DNA of 64,000 nucleotides from Yoonia sp. GPGPB17 (GTDB lineage: Bacteria; Pseudomonadota; Alphaproteobacteria; Rhodobacterales; Rhodobacteraceae), in assembly GCF_037892195.1 (NCBI RefSeq), contig NZ_JATACI010000002.1, positions 2,108,001-2,172,000 of the forward strand. Direction: 5' to 3'. Below are positions 1 to 8,243 of this stretch, one piece after another (within the stretch, counting starts at the first letter, position 1; the number at the start of each line of letters is the position of its first letter). Under the pieces are notes generated by a model that had not been told where the DNA came from, searched no databases, and was given only the letters and a program-made list of their open reading frames with translations. Position numbers and translations under genes: made by a program.

Positions 1-2
1 TC

Positions 3-461
3 ACGATCCTCAAAAAGCGCGAGAATTTCCGCGCAGCCTTTGAAAGGTTTGATCCCAACGTGATTGCCGAATGGACCGAAACCGATGTTGAGCGCCTCTT
101 GGGGGATGCTGGCATCATTCGTCATCGTGGCAAAATCGAAGCGACAATTGGCAATGCGCGTGCATGGCAAGAGATTGAGGCCCGCGAGGGGTTTGACCGC
201 TTTCTGTGGAACTACGTCGATGGGGTGCCGCTTCAAACCACCCATGCCGATCGCGCGTTGATCCCGACGCAATCGCCGCTGACAGTGCAAATCTCAAAGG
301 ACCTTAAGAAGGCGGGCTTTCGGTTTTGTGGCCCCACAATTGTCTATGCGTTTATGGAAGCAACGGGGCTGATGAACAACCACCTCACCACCTGCCCGCG
401 CCATGCCCCTTGCGCTGCGCTGGCTCGCGACCCGGCCGTGGTCTGGCCTACCAGCGCCTAA
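3..461 (+). CDS. tag: DNA-3-methyladenine glycosylase I (5' truncated)
   Basis: Excises 3-methyladenine from alkylated DNA in base-excision repair. The reading frame is open from base 3, so the start lies outside the window. The visible part carries the family blocks KKRENFRAAF, DAGIIRHRGKI and IGNAR, then GFRFCGPTIVYAFMEA and a terminal NNHLTTC, whose His and Cys match the C-terminal zinc ligands of E. coli Tag. A GTG at 60 is in frame but would remove conserved residues, so it is not the start. The 3' end overlaps the convergent moaE by 14 bases. Identification is secure; only the N-terminus is missing. Confidence 0.93.
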   Translation, partial: TILKKRENFRAAFERFDPNVIAEWTETDVERLLGDAGIIRHRGKIEATIGNARAWQEIEAREGFDRFLWNYVDGVPLQTTHADRALIPTQSPLTVQISKDLKKAGFRFCGPTIVYAFMEATGLMNNHLTTCPRHAPCAALARDPAVVWPTSA

Positions 462-888
462 GCGCGTCTTCGTCCGCATCTTTGGCATCTACCCAAGTTG
501 CGCCCTCTGTGGTCACTTCTTTCTTCCAGAAGGGCGCGCGGGATTTGAGGTAGTCCATCAGGAAATCCGCGGCCTCGAACGCCGCCGCGCGGTGTGCTGA
601 CGCAGTGGCGACCATCATTATGGGCTCGCCCGGCTGTAGCGGGCCGTGGCGGTGAATGACCAATACATCAGCCAGCGCCCAGCGCTGTACGGCCTCGTCT
701 GCAATCTTGCCAATCGCGCGTTCAGTCATGCCGGGATAATGCTCGATCAGCATCTCTTGCAGATCACCTTTTGTGTCACGCACGACACCGGTAAAGCTGA
801 CGACCGCGCCAACATCGGTACGGTCTTGAGCAAAGCTGCCCAGCTCTGCACCCACGTCAAACGGGTCTGACTGCACGCGGACGGTCAT
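448..888 (-). CDS. moaE: molybdopterin synthase catalytic subunit MoaE
   Basis: Large subunit of molybdopterin synthase. It transfers sulfur from MoaD thiocarboxylate to precursor Z (cPMP) to form molybdopterin in the cytoplasm. The 146 residues have normal family length. They contain the early block VGAVVSFTGVVRD, the central IHRHGPLQPGE with HRHG near the active site, and the C-terminal KSRAPFWKKE that supplies the catalytic lysine. The ATG at 888 overlaps the moaD stop as ATGA, so the two subunits are translationally coupled in pgsA-moaD-moaE. The product is needed by the molybdenum hydroxylase encoded at 1962-5539. Confidence 0.95.
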   Translation of the reverse strand: MTVRVQSDPFDVGAELGSFAQDRTDVGAVVSFTGVVRDTKGDLQEMLIEHYPGMTERAIGKIADEAVQRWALADVLVIHRHGPLQPGEPIMMVATASAHRAAAFEAADFLMDYLKSRAPFWKKEVTTEGATWVDAKDADEDALRRW

Positions 889-1133
889 CAGCCACCTGTC
901 ATGGGCGGAAAGAATGCAACCTCACGCACCCCATCGAGAGATGCGTCAAAGTCCGAAAGTTCCTGATCCAATGCCACCCGCAATGCGCTGGTGTCAGCAA
1001 ACGCGGCGGCATAGCGGTCTTCACGCGCGCGCAGTTCGATGATCAAATCATTAACCGTGGCCGCATCCGTTTCAACGGTCTCCTGCGGCAAACCGATCCG
1101 CTCGCGGACCCAAGCGAAGTAAACAACATTCAT
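888..1133 (-). CDS. moaD: molybdopterin synthase sulfur-carrier subunit MoaD
   Basis: Ubiquitin-like sulfur carrier of 81 residues. Its C-terminal Gly-Gly (FFPPMTGG) is adenylated and thiocarboxylated and then donates sulfur in molybdopterin synthesis with MoaE. I start at the ATG at 1133 because the protein then begins MNVVYFAWVRERIG, the normal MoaD N-terminus, and because this ATG overlaps the pgsA stop (ATGA). Its own stop overlaps the moaE start in the same way, so pgsA, moaD and moaE form one tightly coupled unit. A second MoaD-like protein lies at 5544-5789. Confidence 0.93.
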   Translation of the reverse strand: MNVVYFAWVRERIGLPQETVETDAATVNDLIIELRAREDRYAAAFADTSALRVALDQELSDFDASLDGVREVAFFPPMTGG

Positions 1134-1798
1134 GCGTTTGTATCCTTCAGATAAGGACGCGACTTGTTGAAGTAGTCCCAGCCGGTGACCAGCGTCAGCA
1201 CAGCGGCAACCCACAACATCACAATCCCGCCCCACCAGCTAATCATCATACCTTGATATTTCCACCACAGCCCCAGTTCGTCCGGGCCCGTCCCTTCGAT
1301 GGCTTCGGTCACCATTTCTTGGGTCATAGCGAGTGATTGCATGCCGAAGTAGTGCTCAAATGCGCCCGTGGCGAAGAGCATCGAGATGGCCACCATCTGC
1401 GCAGTCGTTTTCCATTTGGCAAGGTTTGTCACCTTCAACGTACCAGCGGTATCGCCCAGAAACTCCCGCAAACCAGAGACAAAGACTTCGCGAAAGATGA
1501 TCACCGTTGCGGGCAGCAAAATCCACGGGTTCATGCCGGAAAACCCGGTGATGACGACGAGGGCGATAATGACCATCGCTTTGTCGGCAATCGGGTCGAG
1601 CATTGCGCCCAGCTTGCTTTCCTGCTTCCACGCACGCGCCAGATAACCATCAAGGAAGTCAGTGAGTGCGGCCACGATAAACAATACCAACGCAAACCAA
1701 TCCGCCCAGGGTCGCGCGAAGTAGAGAAACATCACAACAACGCCGGGTGCAGCGGCCAAACGCAGGATCGTCAGGAAGTTGGGCAAGTTCAACGTCAT
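1130..1798 (-). CDS. pgsA: CDP-diacylglycerol-glycerol-3-phosphate 3-phosphatidyltransferase PgsA
   Basis: Membrane enzyme that makes phosphatidylglycerophosphate, the committed step to phosphatidylglycerol. The start at 1798 gives MTLNLPNFLTILR, the usual beginning. Residues about 47-71 hold the CDP-alcohol phosphotransferase signature (DFLDGYLAR, then G, then DPIAD). Several hydrophobic helices follow, with a longer C-terminal tail of about 222 residues in total. It heads the pgsA-moaD-moaE operon. In related Rhodobacteraceae uvrC usually lies directly upstream; here uvrC is about 16.5 kb away at 18297, so an insertion appears to separate them. Confidence 0.94.
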   Translation of the reverse strand: MTLNLPNFLTILRLAAAPGVVVMFLYFARPWADWFALVLFIVAALTDFLDGYLARAWKQESKLGAMLDPIADKAMVIIALVVITGFSGMNPWILLPATVIIFREVFVSGLREFLGDTAGTLKVTNLAKWKTTAQMVAISMLFATGAFEHYFGMQSLAMTQEMVTEAIEGTGPDELGLWWKYQGMMISWWGGIVMLWVAAVLTLVTGWDYFNKSRPYLKDTNA

Positions 1799-1961
1799 AT
1801 CTGAGTGGTAGCGCGGGCATGCCCCGGTGACCAGTGCGCGTGGCGAAAATCTGCACTGTGGTGACGCGATTGGGTTTGACGCTATGAGGGAGTCAGGACA
1901 CAATATGCGCAAGGCGAGGCCGAGTGGCCCGCACCCTTCTACCGATATATGGGAAGACCCG

Positions 1962-2825
1962 ATGAGATACGTAAAGCCCGAAAGCTTTGAGGCGGCTGCA
2001 ACACTGTTGCGTGACGAGACAGGCATTTCGCGCATTCTGGCAGGCGGCACCGATGTGCTGGTGCAGTTGAAGGCCGAGATGGTCGAACCGGACCTGATGG
2101 TCGACATGAAGCATCTGCCCGGCATGCGCGATATCGTGGCAGAGGCTGGGGGTTTCCGTGTCGGTGCCGCTGTTTCGGGCGCTGAGATGGGTGAGCACGC
2201 CGCACTGAAAGCCATGTGGCCGGGTGTGGTTGAAGGGGTCGAGCTGATCGGCTCGTCTCAGGTCCAAAGCCGGGCGACGATGGCGGGAAACCTGTGTACC
2301 GGGTCACCTGCGGGTGATTCCGTGCCAGCGATGGTGACCGCTGGTGCTGTGGCCCGGGTGCAGGGTCCGGACGGTGCGCGCGATGTGCCGGTCGTCGATA
2401 TTCCCACGGGCCCCAGCAAGAATTCATTGGCGAAGGGCGAATTTATCACCTCGACCTTCTTGCCAGCGCGGCCAGACAAGGCCTCAGACGCCTACCTGCG
2501 GTTTATTCCACGCACCGAAATGGACATCGCGGTGTCATCCGCCGCAGTCAGTTTGGAGCTTGATGGCAATGGCGTTGTGACCGCCGCGCATGTCGCTATA
2601 GGCGCAGTTGCCCCCACCGTGTTGCTGGTGAAAGACGCAGGCGACGCTTTGGTTGGGTCAAAGCTGAATGACACCGCAATCGCGGCACTCGTCAGCGCGG
2701 TTGAGGCCGCCTGCAACCCCATCACAGACAAACGCGGCACCATTGAGTTCCGTACCAAAACAGCAGGCGTGCTGGCCAAGCGCGCCGCCCATATCGCTTA
2801 CGCACGCGCCGGAGGTCAGGCATGA
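1962..2825 (+). CDS. molybdenum hydroxylase, FAD-binding medium subunit (CoxM-like)
   Basis: FAD subunit of a xanthine-dehydrogenase-family enzyme; it passes electrons from the iron-sulfur subunit to an acceptor. The 287 residues include the flavin-binding blocks LAGGTDVLVQLK near residue 30 and TMAGNLCTGSPAGDS near residue 105, followed by the CO-dehydrogenase flavoprotein C-terminal domain. I chose the ATG at 1962 (MRYVKPESF); earlier in-frame starts add an unconserved leader. The stop overlaps the next start (ATGA). The subunit order medium-small-large resembles cox operons, but the substrate cannot be read from this subunit. Confidence 0.88.
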   Translation: MRYVKPESFEAAATLLRDETGISRILAGGTDVLVQLKAEMVEPDLMVDMKHLPGMRDIVAEAGGFRVGAAVSGAEMGEHAALKAMWPGVVEGVELIGSSQVQSRATMAGNLCTGSPAGDSVPAMVTAGAVARVQGPDGARDVPVVDIPTGPSKNSLAKGEFITSTFLPARPDKASDAYLRFIPRTEMDIAVSSAAVSLELDGNGVVTAAHVAIGAVAPTVLLVKDAGDALVGSKLNDTAIAALVSAVEAACNPITDKRGTIEFRTKTAGVLAKRAAHIAYARAGGQA

Positions 2826-3300
2826 AGACGATCCCAGTCGAAACAACGATCAATGGCGACAGCACCGAGTTCCTATGTCACGCCGACGAAAGCCTTTTGG
2901 ATGTCTTGCGTGACCGTCTTGGGATGACCGGCGCCAAGGAAGGCTGCGGCACGGGTGATTGCGGCGCGTGTAGCGTGATGATGAACGGGCGTCTGGTCTG
3001 TTCCTGTCTGGTGCTGGGCGTTGAGACGCAAGGTGCCGAGGTCGAAACCATCGAAGGCATGGCCAACGGCGAAGAGCTGCATCCTTTGCAGCGCGTCTTT
3101 CTTGAAGAAGCGGCCCTGCAATGTGGCGTCTGCACGCCGGGCATTCTGGTGGCTGCAAAAGCCCTACTGGAAAAGAACCCCGACCCAACGGACACCGAAG
3201 TACGTTATTGGCTGGCTTAAGCAACCTCTGCCGCTGCACCGGCTACGACAAGATCATCAAAGCGGTCCAAACCGCAGCGGCTGAAATGAGAGGGGCATAA
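2822..3300 (+). CDS. molybdenum hydroxylase, [2Fe-2S] small subunit (CoxS-like), frame broken near 3'
   Basis: Carries two [2Fe-2S] clusters between the Mo site and FAD. The N-terminal plant-ferredoxin-type cluster is visible (GCGTGDCGACS and a later VCSC), as is the first half of the second (LQCGVCTPG). As written, translation stops at 3220 after EVRYWLA. The expected ending, NLCRCTGYDKI up to a stop at 3298-3300, continues in another frame. At 3215-3222 the sequence reads GCTTAAGC where family homology predicts GCTGGC (Ala-Gly). Without correction the CxC pair of the second cluster is lost and the enzyme could not work. I favour a sequence error over a real mutation. Confidence 0.85.
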
Positions 3301-3301
3301 C

Positions 3302-5539
3302 ATGGCCTTTGATGCACAAGCTGAACGGAATTTCAAAGTGGTCGGCACACGGGTATTGCGCCCCGATGGGATCGACAAGGTGACTGGCAAAGCAGCTTAC
3401 GGCGCCGATATCTCTGCCCCCGGCATGCTGCACGGGCGTATCCTGCGCAGCCCGCATGCACATGCGCGGATCAAGGCGATTGATACGTCTGCGGCTGAGG
3501 CATTGGCCGGGGTGAAAGCCGTTGTCACCGGGGCTGATCTTGCACAGCCGGAGGATGATTTCTTTGCCGATGTGACGATCAATTGTCTGGCCCGCGACAA
3601 GGTGCTTTACGATGGTCATGCGGTTGCTGCCGTCGCGGCGACCAGCAAATCCATCGCGAAACAGGCGATCCGGTTGATCAAGGTGCACTACGAAATACTA
3701 CCGCACGTCACAGATGTAGACGCGGCGATGAGACCTGACGCACCCGTGGTGCAGGAAGGCCGCGCGTTGGAAACTGTGCCTGCGGGCATGTCGCAGAACG
3801 TCACGACCCACTGCCAGTTCGGACATGGCGATCTGGAGGCCGGGTTTGCCAAGGCCGACAAGATCATTGAGCGCAGCTTCAAGACCGCCGCGACCCATCA
3901 GGGCTATATCGAGCCGCAGGCCTGCATGGCAAGCCTTGGCAGCGATGGCCGCGGCGAGGTGTGGTGCTGTACGCAAGGCCAATACATGGTGCGCGCGAAT
4001 TGCGCGGCAGCTCTTGGTGTTGAGGAAAGCCAATTGCGCATCACTGCGTCCGAAATCGGGGGCGGTTTTGGTGGCAAGACCTCAACCTTTATTGAACCGG
4101 TCGCACTCGCGCTGTCACGCAAATCCGGCAAACCGGTGAAGATCGTGATGACTCGTGACGAGGTATTGAAGGCCACAGGGCCGACGATATCGACCTCAAT
4201 GGATATCAAGATCGGGATGGCCAAAGATGGTCGCATCACCGCTGCCCGCGGAGAGCTACGTTACTCTGGCGGGGCCTATCCGAATGCGACCGTTGATATG
4301 GGCGCGCAGGCGGCCTTTGCCGCTTATGACCTGCCTGCGGTGGAAACCGTCGGCTGGAACGCAATGACGAACCGCCCCAAGGAAATCCCCTACCGCGCAC
4401 CAGGTGCACCGACCTCGATCTATGCAGTTGAGAGCGTGGTCGATGAGCTGTGCCAGGAGCTCGGCCTTGATCCACTGGATGTACGCCTGATGAATGCCGC
4501 GCGCAAAGGCACGCTGTCGTCTTACGGGCCGACGTTCAACGAAATCGGGCTGGTCGCCACCCTGGAAGCGGCGAAAGCGCATCCGCATTACACTGCACCC
4601 CTTGGACCGAACCAAGGGCGCGGGCTGTCCTGCGGATTCTGGTTCAACTTTGGCGGCAACACCTGCGTTTCGCTGAACATTAATGATGACGGCACCATCG
4701 GAGTGGTCGAAGGGAACCCTGATATCGGCGGCTCTCGCGCGTCAATCTCGATGATGGCGGCAGAAGAACTAGGCGTGCCTTATGACAAAGTGCGGACGGT
4801 GATCGCGGACACATCATCGCTGGGGTTCAACGATATCACCGACGGCAGCAGGGTGACCTTTGCGGTGGGGCTTGCCACGATTGAGGCAGCGCGTGCTGCG
4901 ATCAAAGAGATGTGCCGCCGTGCCGCGAAGATCTGGGATATCGACGAAGATGCGGTGATCTGGGAAGACGGCTGTGCCAAACCTGCCGGACCCAATGCGG
5001 GAACACATCCACCGATGAGTATGGCCGAGATTGCGGCAATTGCCGGTAACACCGGCGGCCCAATTGCGGGGCACCATGAGGTGAATGCGGATGGCGCAGG
5101 CGTCAGCTTTGGTGTGCATCTCTGCGATACGGAAGTGGACCCGGAAACAGGTGCCACAAAGATCCTGCGTTACACTGTGTTCCAGGACGCAAGCAAAGCC
5201 GTACACCCCGATTACGTCGAAGGGCAGATGCAAGGCGGGGCCGTGCAAGGCATCGGTTGGGCGTTGAATGAAGAGTATATCTACGGCGAAGACGGGCGTT
5301 TGCAAAACGCCGGTTTCCTTGACTATCGGGTTCCCGTAGCCTCTGACCTGCCGGAGATTGAGACGGTGATCCTCGAGATCCCCAACCCCGGCCACCCTTA
5401 CGGCGTGCGCGGTGTGGGCGAGACGCCGATCGTGCCACCATTGGCCGCCATTGCAAACGCCGTGTCGCGGGCCGCAGGTGTACGCATGACGGAACTGCCA
5501 ATGTCGCCGCCACGCCTGCTGAAAGCGATGACTGGCTAG
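3302..5539 (+). CDS. molybdenum hydroxylase, molybdopterin-binding large subunit (CoxL/XDH-like)
   Basis: Catalytic subunit of 745 residues that holds the Mo-molybdopterin cofactor and hydroxylates its substrate. Visible family features are the N-terminal hammerhead domain (DGIDKVTGKAAYGADI), GGGFGGKT near residue 254, PYRAPGAP near residue 362, and the catalytic-glutamate loop RGVGE near residue 705. The active-site loop is neither AYRCSFR (form I CO dehydrogenase) nor AYRGAGR (form II), so I do not call it a CO dehydrogenase. It may be an aldehyde, N-heterocycle or aromatic CoA-thioester hydroxylase. It is one operon with the two subunits upstream and the MoaD-like gene downstream. Confidence 0.9.
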   Translation: MAFDAQAERNFKVVGTRVLRPDGIDKVTGKAAYGADISAPGMLHGRILRSPHAHARIKAIDTSAAEALAGVKAVVTGADLAQPEDDFFADVTINCLARDKVLYDGHAVAAVAATSKSIAKQAIRLIKVHYEILPHVTDVDAAMRPDAPVVQEGRALETVPAGMSQNVTTHCQFGHGDLEAGFAKADKIIERSFKTAATHQGYIEPQACMASLGSDGRGEVWCCTQGQYMVRANCAAALGVEESQLRITASEIGGGFGGKTSTFIEPVALALSRKSGKPVKIVMTRDEVLKATGPTISTSMDIKIGMAKDGRITAARGELRYSGGAYPNATVDMGAQAAFAAYDLPAVETVGWNAMTNRPKEIPYRAPGAPTSIYAVESVVDELCQELGLDPLDVRLMNAARKGTLSSYGPTFNEIGLVATLEAAKAHPHYTAPLGPNQGRGLSCGFWFNFGGNTCVSLNINDDGTIGVVEGNPDIGGSRASISMMAAEELGVPYDKVRTVIADTSSLGFNDITDGSRVTFAVGLATIEAARAAIKEMCRRAAKIWDIDEDAVIWEDGCAKPAGPNAGTHPPMSMAEIAAIAGNTGGPIAGHHEVNADGAGVSFGVHLCDTEVDPETGATKILRYTVFQDASKAVHPDYVEGQMQGGAVQGIGWALNEEYIYGEDGRLQNAGFLDYRVPVASDLPEIETVILEIPNPGHPYGVRGVGETPIVPPLAAIANAVSRAAGVRMTELPMSPPRLLKAMTG

Positions 5540-5543
5540 GGGT

Positions 5544-5789
5544 ATGGTCCGGGTGAAACTCTGGGGATCTCTGCGTGCTTTGGCGGATGGCGAGGAATGG
5601 GTCGAGGTTGAGGTAAAGCAACTTCATGGAGTTGCTAGATCAACTGGTAGCCAAACATCCTGGGTTGGAGCCGCAAATCAAGCGGGGGTGTCACTGGCAC
5701 TTGACGGAGTGATCTACCGCGAGGCGTGGTTCACAAAGATTGGGCCAGAGAATGAGGTAGTGTTGATGCCTTACATGGTGGGCGGGTAA
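5544..5789 (+). CDS. MoaD/ThiS-family protein linked to the Mo hydroxylase (two compensating frame breaks)
   Basis: An 81-residue beta-grasp protein ending MVGG, with a conserved start (MVRVKLWGSLRALADG) and end (ALDGVIYREAWFTKI). The middle, about residues 25-51, reads as nonsense. The overlapping frame there encodes MELLDQLVAKHPGLEPQ, which is what this family should have. One base gained near 5613-5619 (GTAAAGCAAC, where GGCAAC is expected) and one G lost in the run at 5684-5688 would explain it. The protein probably supplies sulfur for, or is dedicated to, the upstream hydroxylase. This is inference from position only. Confidence 0.72.
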   Translation: MVRVKLWGSLRALADGEEWVEVEVKQLHGVARSTGSQTSWVGAANQAGVSLALDGVIYREAWFTKIGPENEVVLMPYMVGG

Positions 5790-5909
5790 GGTGTGGCGCA
5801 GCCTCGTCCTGCTTACTGCGGGGTGGAACAAGTGACCGCGGGTTGCCATGCGCGCAGCGTGGCGTAGTCGCCGGTATTGAACCCCAGATCGCATGGCTGG
5901 CATGCGCGC

Positions 5910-6200
5910 TTAGGCCGGACCAGAAACCACGTCTTCCCAGTGTTCACCCATGGCAACGATGCAGGATGTGCCGTTTGGGTAACTCTGCACGATCAACCAT
6001 TCGCCATTGGAGCGCTTTATCCACACCTCCAGGAACGTTTCAGGATCGCGCAGGCCCATGCCGTGACGCTCCGCACCCACAACCTGTGTCAGCGTCTCTT
6101 TTAGCCTTGCGCTGTCATCACAGCTGACATCGGCCAATTGCGCATTTGCCGCCACCGGGGCGCACCCAAGGGTTAATATCTTTGCCAGTTGACGTATCAT
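5910..6200 (-). CDS. small exported protein of unknown function
   Basis: A 96-residue protein beginning with a hydrophobic segment (AKILTLGCAPVAANA) that looks like a signal peptide. The mature part has Cys residues and the block EVWIKRSNGEWLIVQSYPNG near the C-terminus. No function recognised. The stop context reads GCCTAAGCGCG, similar to the aberrant sites seen in broken genes of this window, so the true C-terminus might run on; I cannot decide. It lies between the Mo-hydroxylase and phosphonate operons, facing both. The 120 bases from 5790 to 5909 hold no other gene I can support. Confidence 0.6.
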   Translation of the reverse strand: MIRQLAKILTLGCAPVAANAQLADVSCDDSARLKETLTQVVGAERHGMGLRDPETFLEVWIKRSNGEWLIVQSYPNGTSCIVAMGEHWEDVVSGPA

Positions 6201-6311
6201 ACAACAACTCTAGAGCGTGCATACGGGAAATGTAACAGTTTTATGAAATCCTGTGGATAACTTTCGCACCTGTGGCTATTGGACCCGCCATATCTTGAAA
6301 TCCGGTTACTG

Positions 6312-6344
6312 CTGTCACGATTCCTTTGTGATTGTGTCAAAAAA
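6312..6344 (+). promoter_or_regulatory. candidate Pho box upstream of phnC
   Basis: Three consecutive 11-base units, CTGTCACGATT, CCTTTGTGATT and GTGTCAAAAAA, lie about 70 bases before the phnC start. PhoB boxes are 11-base direct repeats related to CTGTCAT with AT-rich spacers, and phosphonate uptake operons are classic Pho-regulon members. The first and third units fit; the second is weaker. Inferred from pattern only. Confidence 0.5.
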
Positions 6345-6412
6345 CTGATTCAAATCCTTCACGTATCTGTTGCCTGCGCTCCCTATCCGCTTGCCGGAAA
6401 GATGGGGGTGAC

Positions 6413-7144
6413 ATGCTCAAGATTGACAAGTTGACCAAACGGTTCGGGCAAAACACGGCAGTCGATGCTGCGAAAATCATGGTCGATAAACCGACAATGA
6501 TTGGGATCATCGGTCGCTCTGGCGCGGGAAAATCGACGCTGTTGCGGATGCTGAACCGGCTGAGCGATGCCTCGGAAGGTCAGATCATCTTTGAAGGCGA
6601 AGAGATCACAGCCCTCCGCGGCGCAGCCAAGCGTGACTGGCAATCGCGTTGCGCGATGATCTTTCAACAGTTCAACCTGGTGCCCCGCATGGACGTGGTG
6701 TCAAACGTGCTACATGGGACGTTGAACAAACGGTCGACCTTTACGACGCTGTTTAATCTGTATCCGCAGACGGACATTCACAAAGCGATTGAGATCCTCG
6801 ACCGTCTGGGTATCGCCGAACAAGCGCCAAAGCGCGCCGAGGCTCTTTCAGGAGGGCAGCAACAACGCGTCGCCATTGCGCGTGCCCTGATGCAGGACCC
6901 CAAGATTATTCTGGCAGACGAACCGATTGCCAGCCTTGATCCGATGAACGCGCAGGTGGTGATGCAGTCACTACGGGACATTCACGAAGAAGATGGGCGC
7001 ATGGTCATTGCCAACCTGCATACGCTGGATACTGCACGTCGCTATTGCGACCGCGTCATTGGCATGCGTGATGGGCGGATCGTCTTTGACGGTACGCCTG
7101 CGCAACTAACCACTGGTGTAGCACGCGACATCTATGGCGCTTAA
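6413..7144 (+). CDS. phnC: phosphonate ABC transporter ATPase PhnC
   Basis: Energises uptake of phosphonates with PhnD and PhnE. The start at 6413 ([12 protein letters not shown]) follows a purine-rich stretch. Walker A is GRSGAGKST, the signature is LSGGQQQR, and Walker B is [12 protein letters not shown]. As written the protein ends DIYGA at a TAA inside GCTTAAGC (7139-7146). If this is GCTGGC, as at other sites here, translation runs on through GADFSEAATSTEIETL to a TGA at 7213-7215. That tail resembles PhnC of related bacteria, so the 3' end may be wrong. First gene of the phosphonate cluster. Confidence 0.93.
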   Translation: MLKIDKLTKRFGQNTAVDAAKIMVDKPTMIGIIGRSGAGKSTLLRMLNRLSDASEGQIIFEGEEITALRGAAKRDWQSRCAMIFQQFNLVPRMDVVSNVLHGTLNKRSTFTTLFNLYPQTDIHKAIEILDRLGIAEQAPKRAEALSGGQQQRVAIARALMQDPKIILADEPIASLDPMNAQVVMQSLRDIHEEDGRMVIANLHTLDTARRYCDRVIGMRDGRIVFDGTPAQLTTGVARDIYGA

Positions 7145-7269
7145 GCGCGGATTTTTCCGAAGCCGCAACATCCACCGAAATCGAAACGCTGGAGCGGCAG
7201 GCGGTGCCTGCCTGATCCAGCAAACCTAACCCGCGACCATGCGGGACATTTCATCAAATGGAGAGACCG

Positions 7270-8178
7270 ATGAAAAAGACCCTTCTACTGGCGCTTGCCA
7301 CATCCACGGCCCTAAGCTCGGGCGCTTTCGCCCAAGAGATCACAGAGTTCCGCATTGGCATCCTGGGTGGCGAAAACGCACAGGACCGTCTGAACTCTTT
7401 CAGCTGCCTTGAAAACTATGCATCCGACGCGCTGGGTGTGGAAACAAAGCTGTTCGCACCAGCCGACTATAACGGCGTCATTCAGGGCCTGCTCGGCGGC
7501 ACCATTGACATGGCATGGCTGGGCGCCTCCAGCTACGCTGCCGTGCACCTGCAGGATGCTGACGCTGTTGAGCCCGTCCTGGTGAAAATCAACCTTGATG
7601 GATCGTACGGCTACCACTCTATCGGTTTTGCACGCGTCGACAGCGGCATTGCATCGTTGGAAGACATGCAGGGCCGTGTGTTTGGCTTTGGTGACCCGAA
7701 CTCCACATCCGGTTATCTGATCCCATCAATCGAGATTCCGCAGGCCACTGGTGCAACCATGGAATCGGGCGATTACTTTGGTGAAGTCAAATTTACTGGC
7801 GGTCACGAGCAGACCATTGTCGCCGTTTCCAACGGTGACATTGACGGCGGCGTCACCTGGGCCGATGCACAAGGCAACTGGGAAGATGGCTATAACTCTG
7901 GCGCATTGCGCAAAGCGGTTGATGCGGGCCTCGTTGACATGAACGAAATCGTCGAGATCTGGAAATCTGCCGTTATTCCCGAAGGTCCGGTTGTGCTGCG
8001 CAGCACCCTGCCAGATGACGTCAAAGCCACAATGACAGATCTGGTCGACAACCTTTACGAGGTTGATTCTGAGTGTGCTTACAGTGTTGGCGCTGGCGAG
8101 AACCTCGGTTTTGATCCCATCACCCATGACGCCTACATCTCTGTGATCGAAGCACGCAAAGCCAAGATCGGCGGATAA
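7270..8178 (+). CDS. phnD: phosphonate ABC transporter periplasmic binding protein PhnD
   Basis: Captures phosphonates in the periplasm and delivers them to the PhnC/PhnE importer. It has a signal peptide of about 22 residues ending AFA before QEITEF. The binding-protein core includes WLGASSYAAVH, GDPNSTSGYLIP and GGVTWADAQ, all typical of PhnD. I start at 7270, not the ATG at 7258, because GGAGAG sits between the two at proper spacing for the second. Length is 302 residues. A strong hairpin follows the stop and may raise phnD expression relative to the permeases. Confidence 0.95.
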   Translation: MKKTLLLALATSTALSSGAFAQEITEFRIGILGGENAQDRLNSFSCLENYASDALGVETKLFAPADYNGVIQGLLGGTIDMAWLGASSYAAVHLQDADAVEPVLVKINLDGSYGYHSIGFARVDSGIASLEDMQGRVFGFGDPNSTSGYLIPSIEIPQATGATMESGDYFGEVKFTGGHEQTIVAVSNGDIDGGVTWADAQGNWEDGYNSGALRKAVDAGLVDMNEIVEIWKSAVIPEGPVVLRSTLPDDVKATMTDLVDNLYEVDSECAYSVGAGENLGFDPITHDAYISVIEARKAKIGG

Positions 8179-8196
8179 TTCAATTTTATGACGTGT

Positions 8197-8230
8197 CCGG
8201 TAGCCCCGATGGGGCTGCCGGTATTTCTTT
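8197..8230 (+). terminator. intra-operon hairpin after phnD
   Basis: CCGGTAGCCCC (8197-8207) pairs with GGGGCTGCCGG (8211-8221): an 11-base stem with one G-U pair and a GAT loop, followed by the T-rich TATTTCTTT. It lies between the phnD stop and the phnE1 start. Such structures after binding-protein genes typically attenuate the downstream permease genes or stabilise the upstream mRNA. Confidence 0.65.
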
Positions 8231-8243
8231 GTCGGGGTTCGGG

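Noticed and set aside
1799..2215. N-terminal extension of PgsA
   Set aside because: The open frame runs to 2215, but PgsA homologues start at MTLNLPNF (1798), and the extension overlaps the FAD-subunit gene on the other strand.
1962..5539. Aerobic CO dehydrogenase (coxMSL)
   Set aside because: Subunit order fits, but the active-site loop is PYRAPGAP, not AYRCSFR or AYRGAGR, and accessory cox genes are absent.
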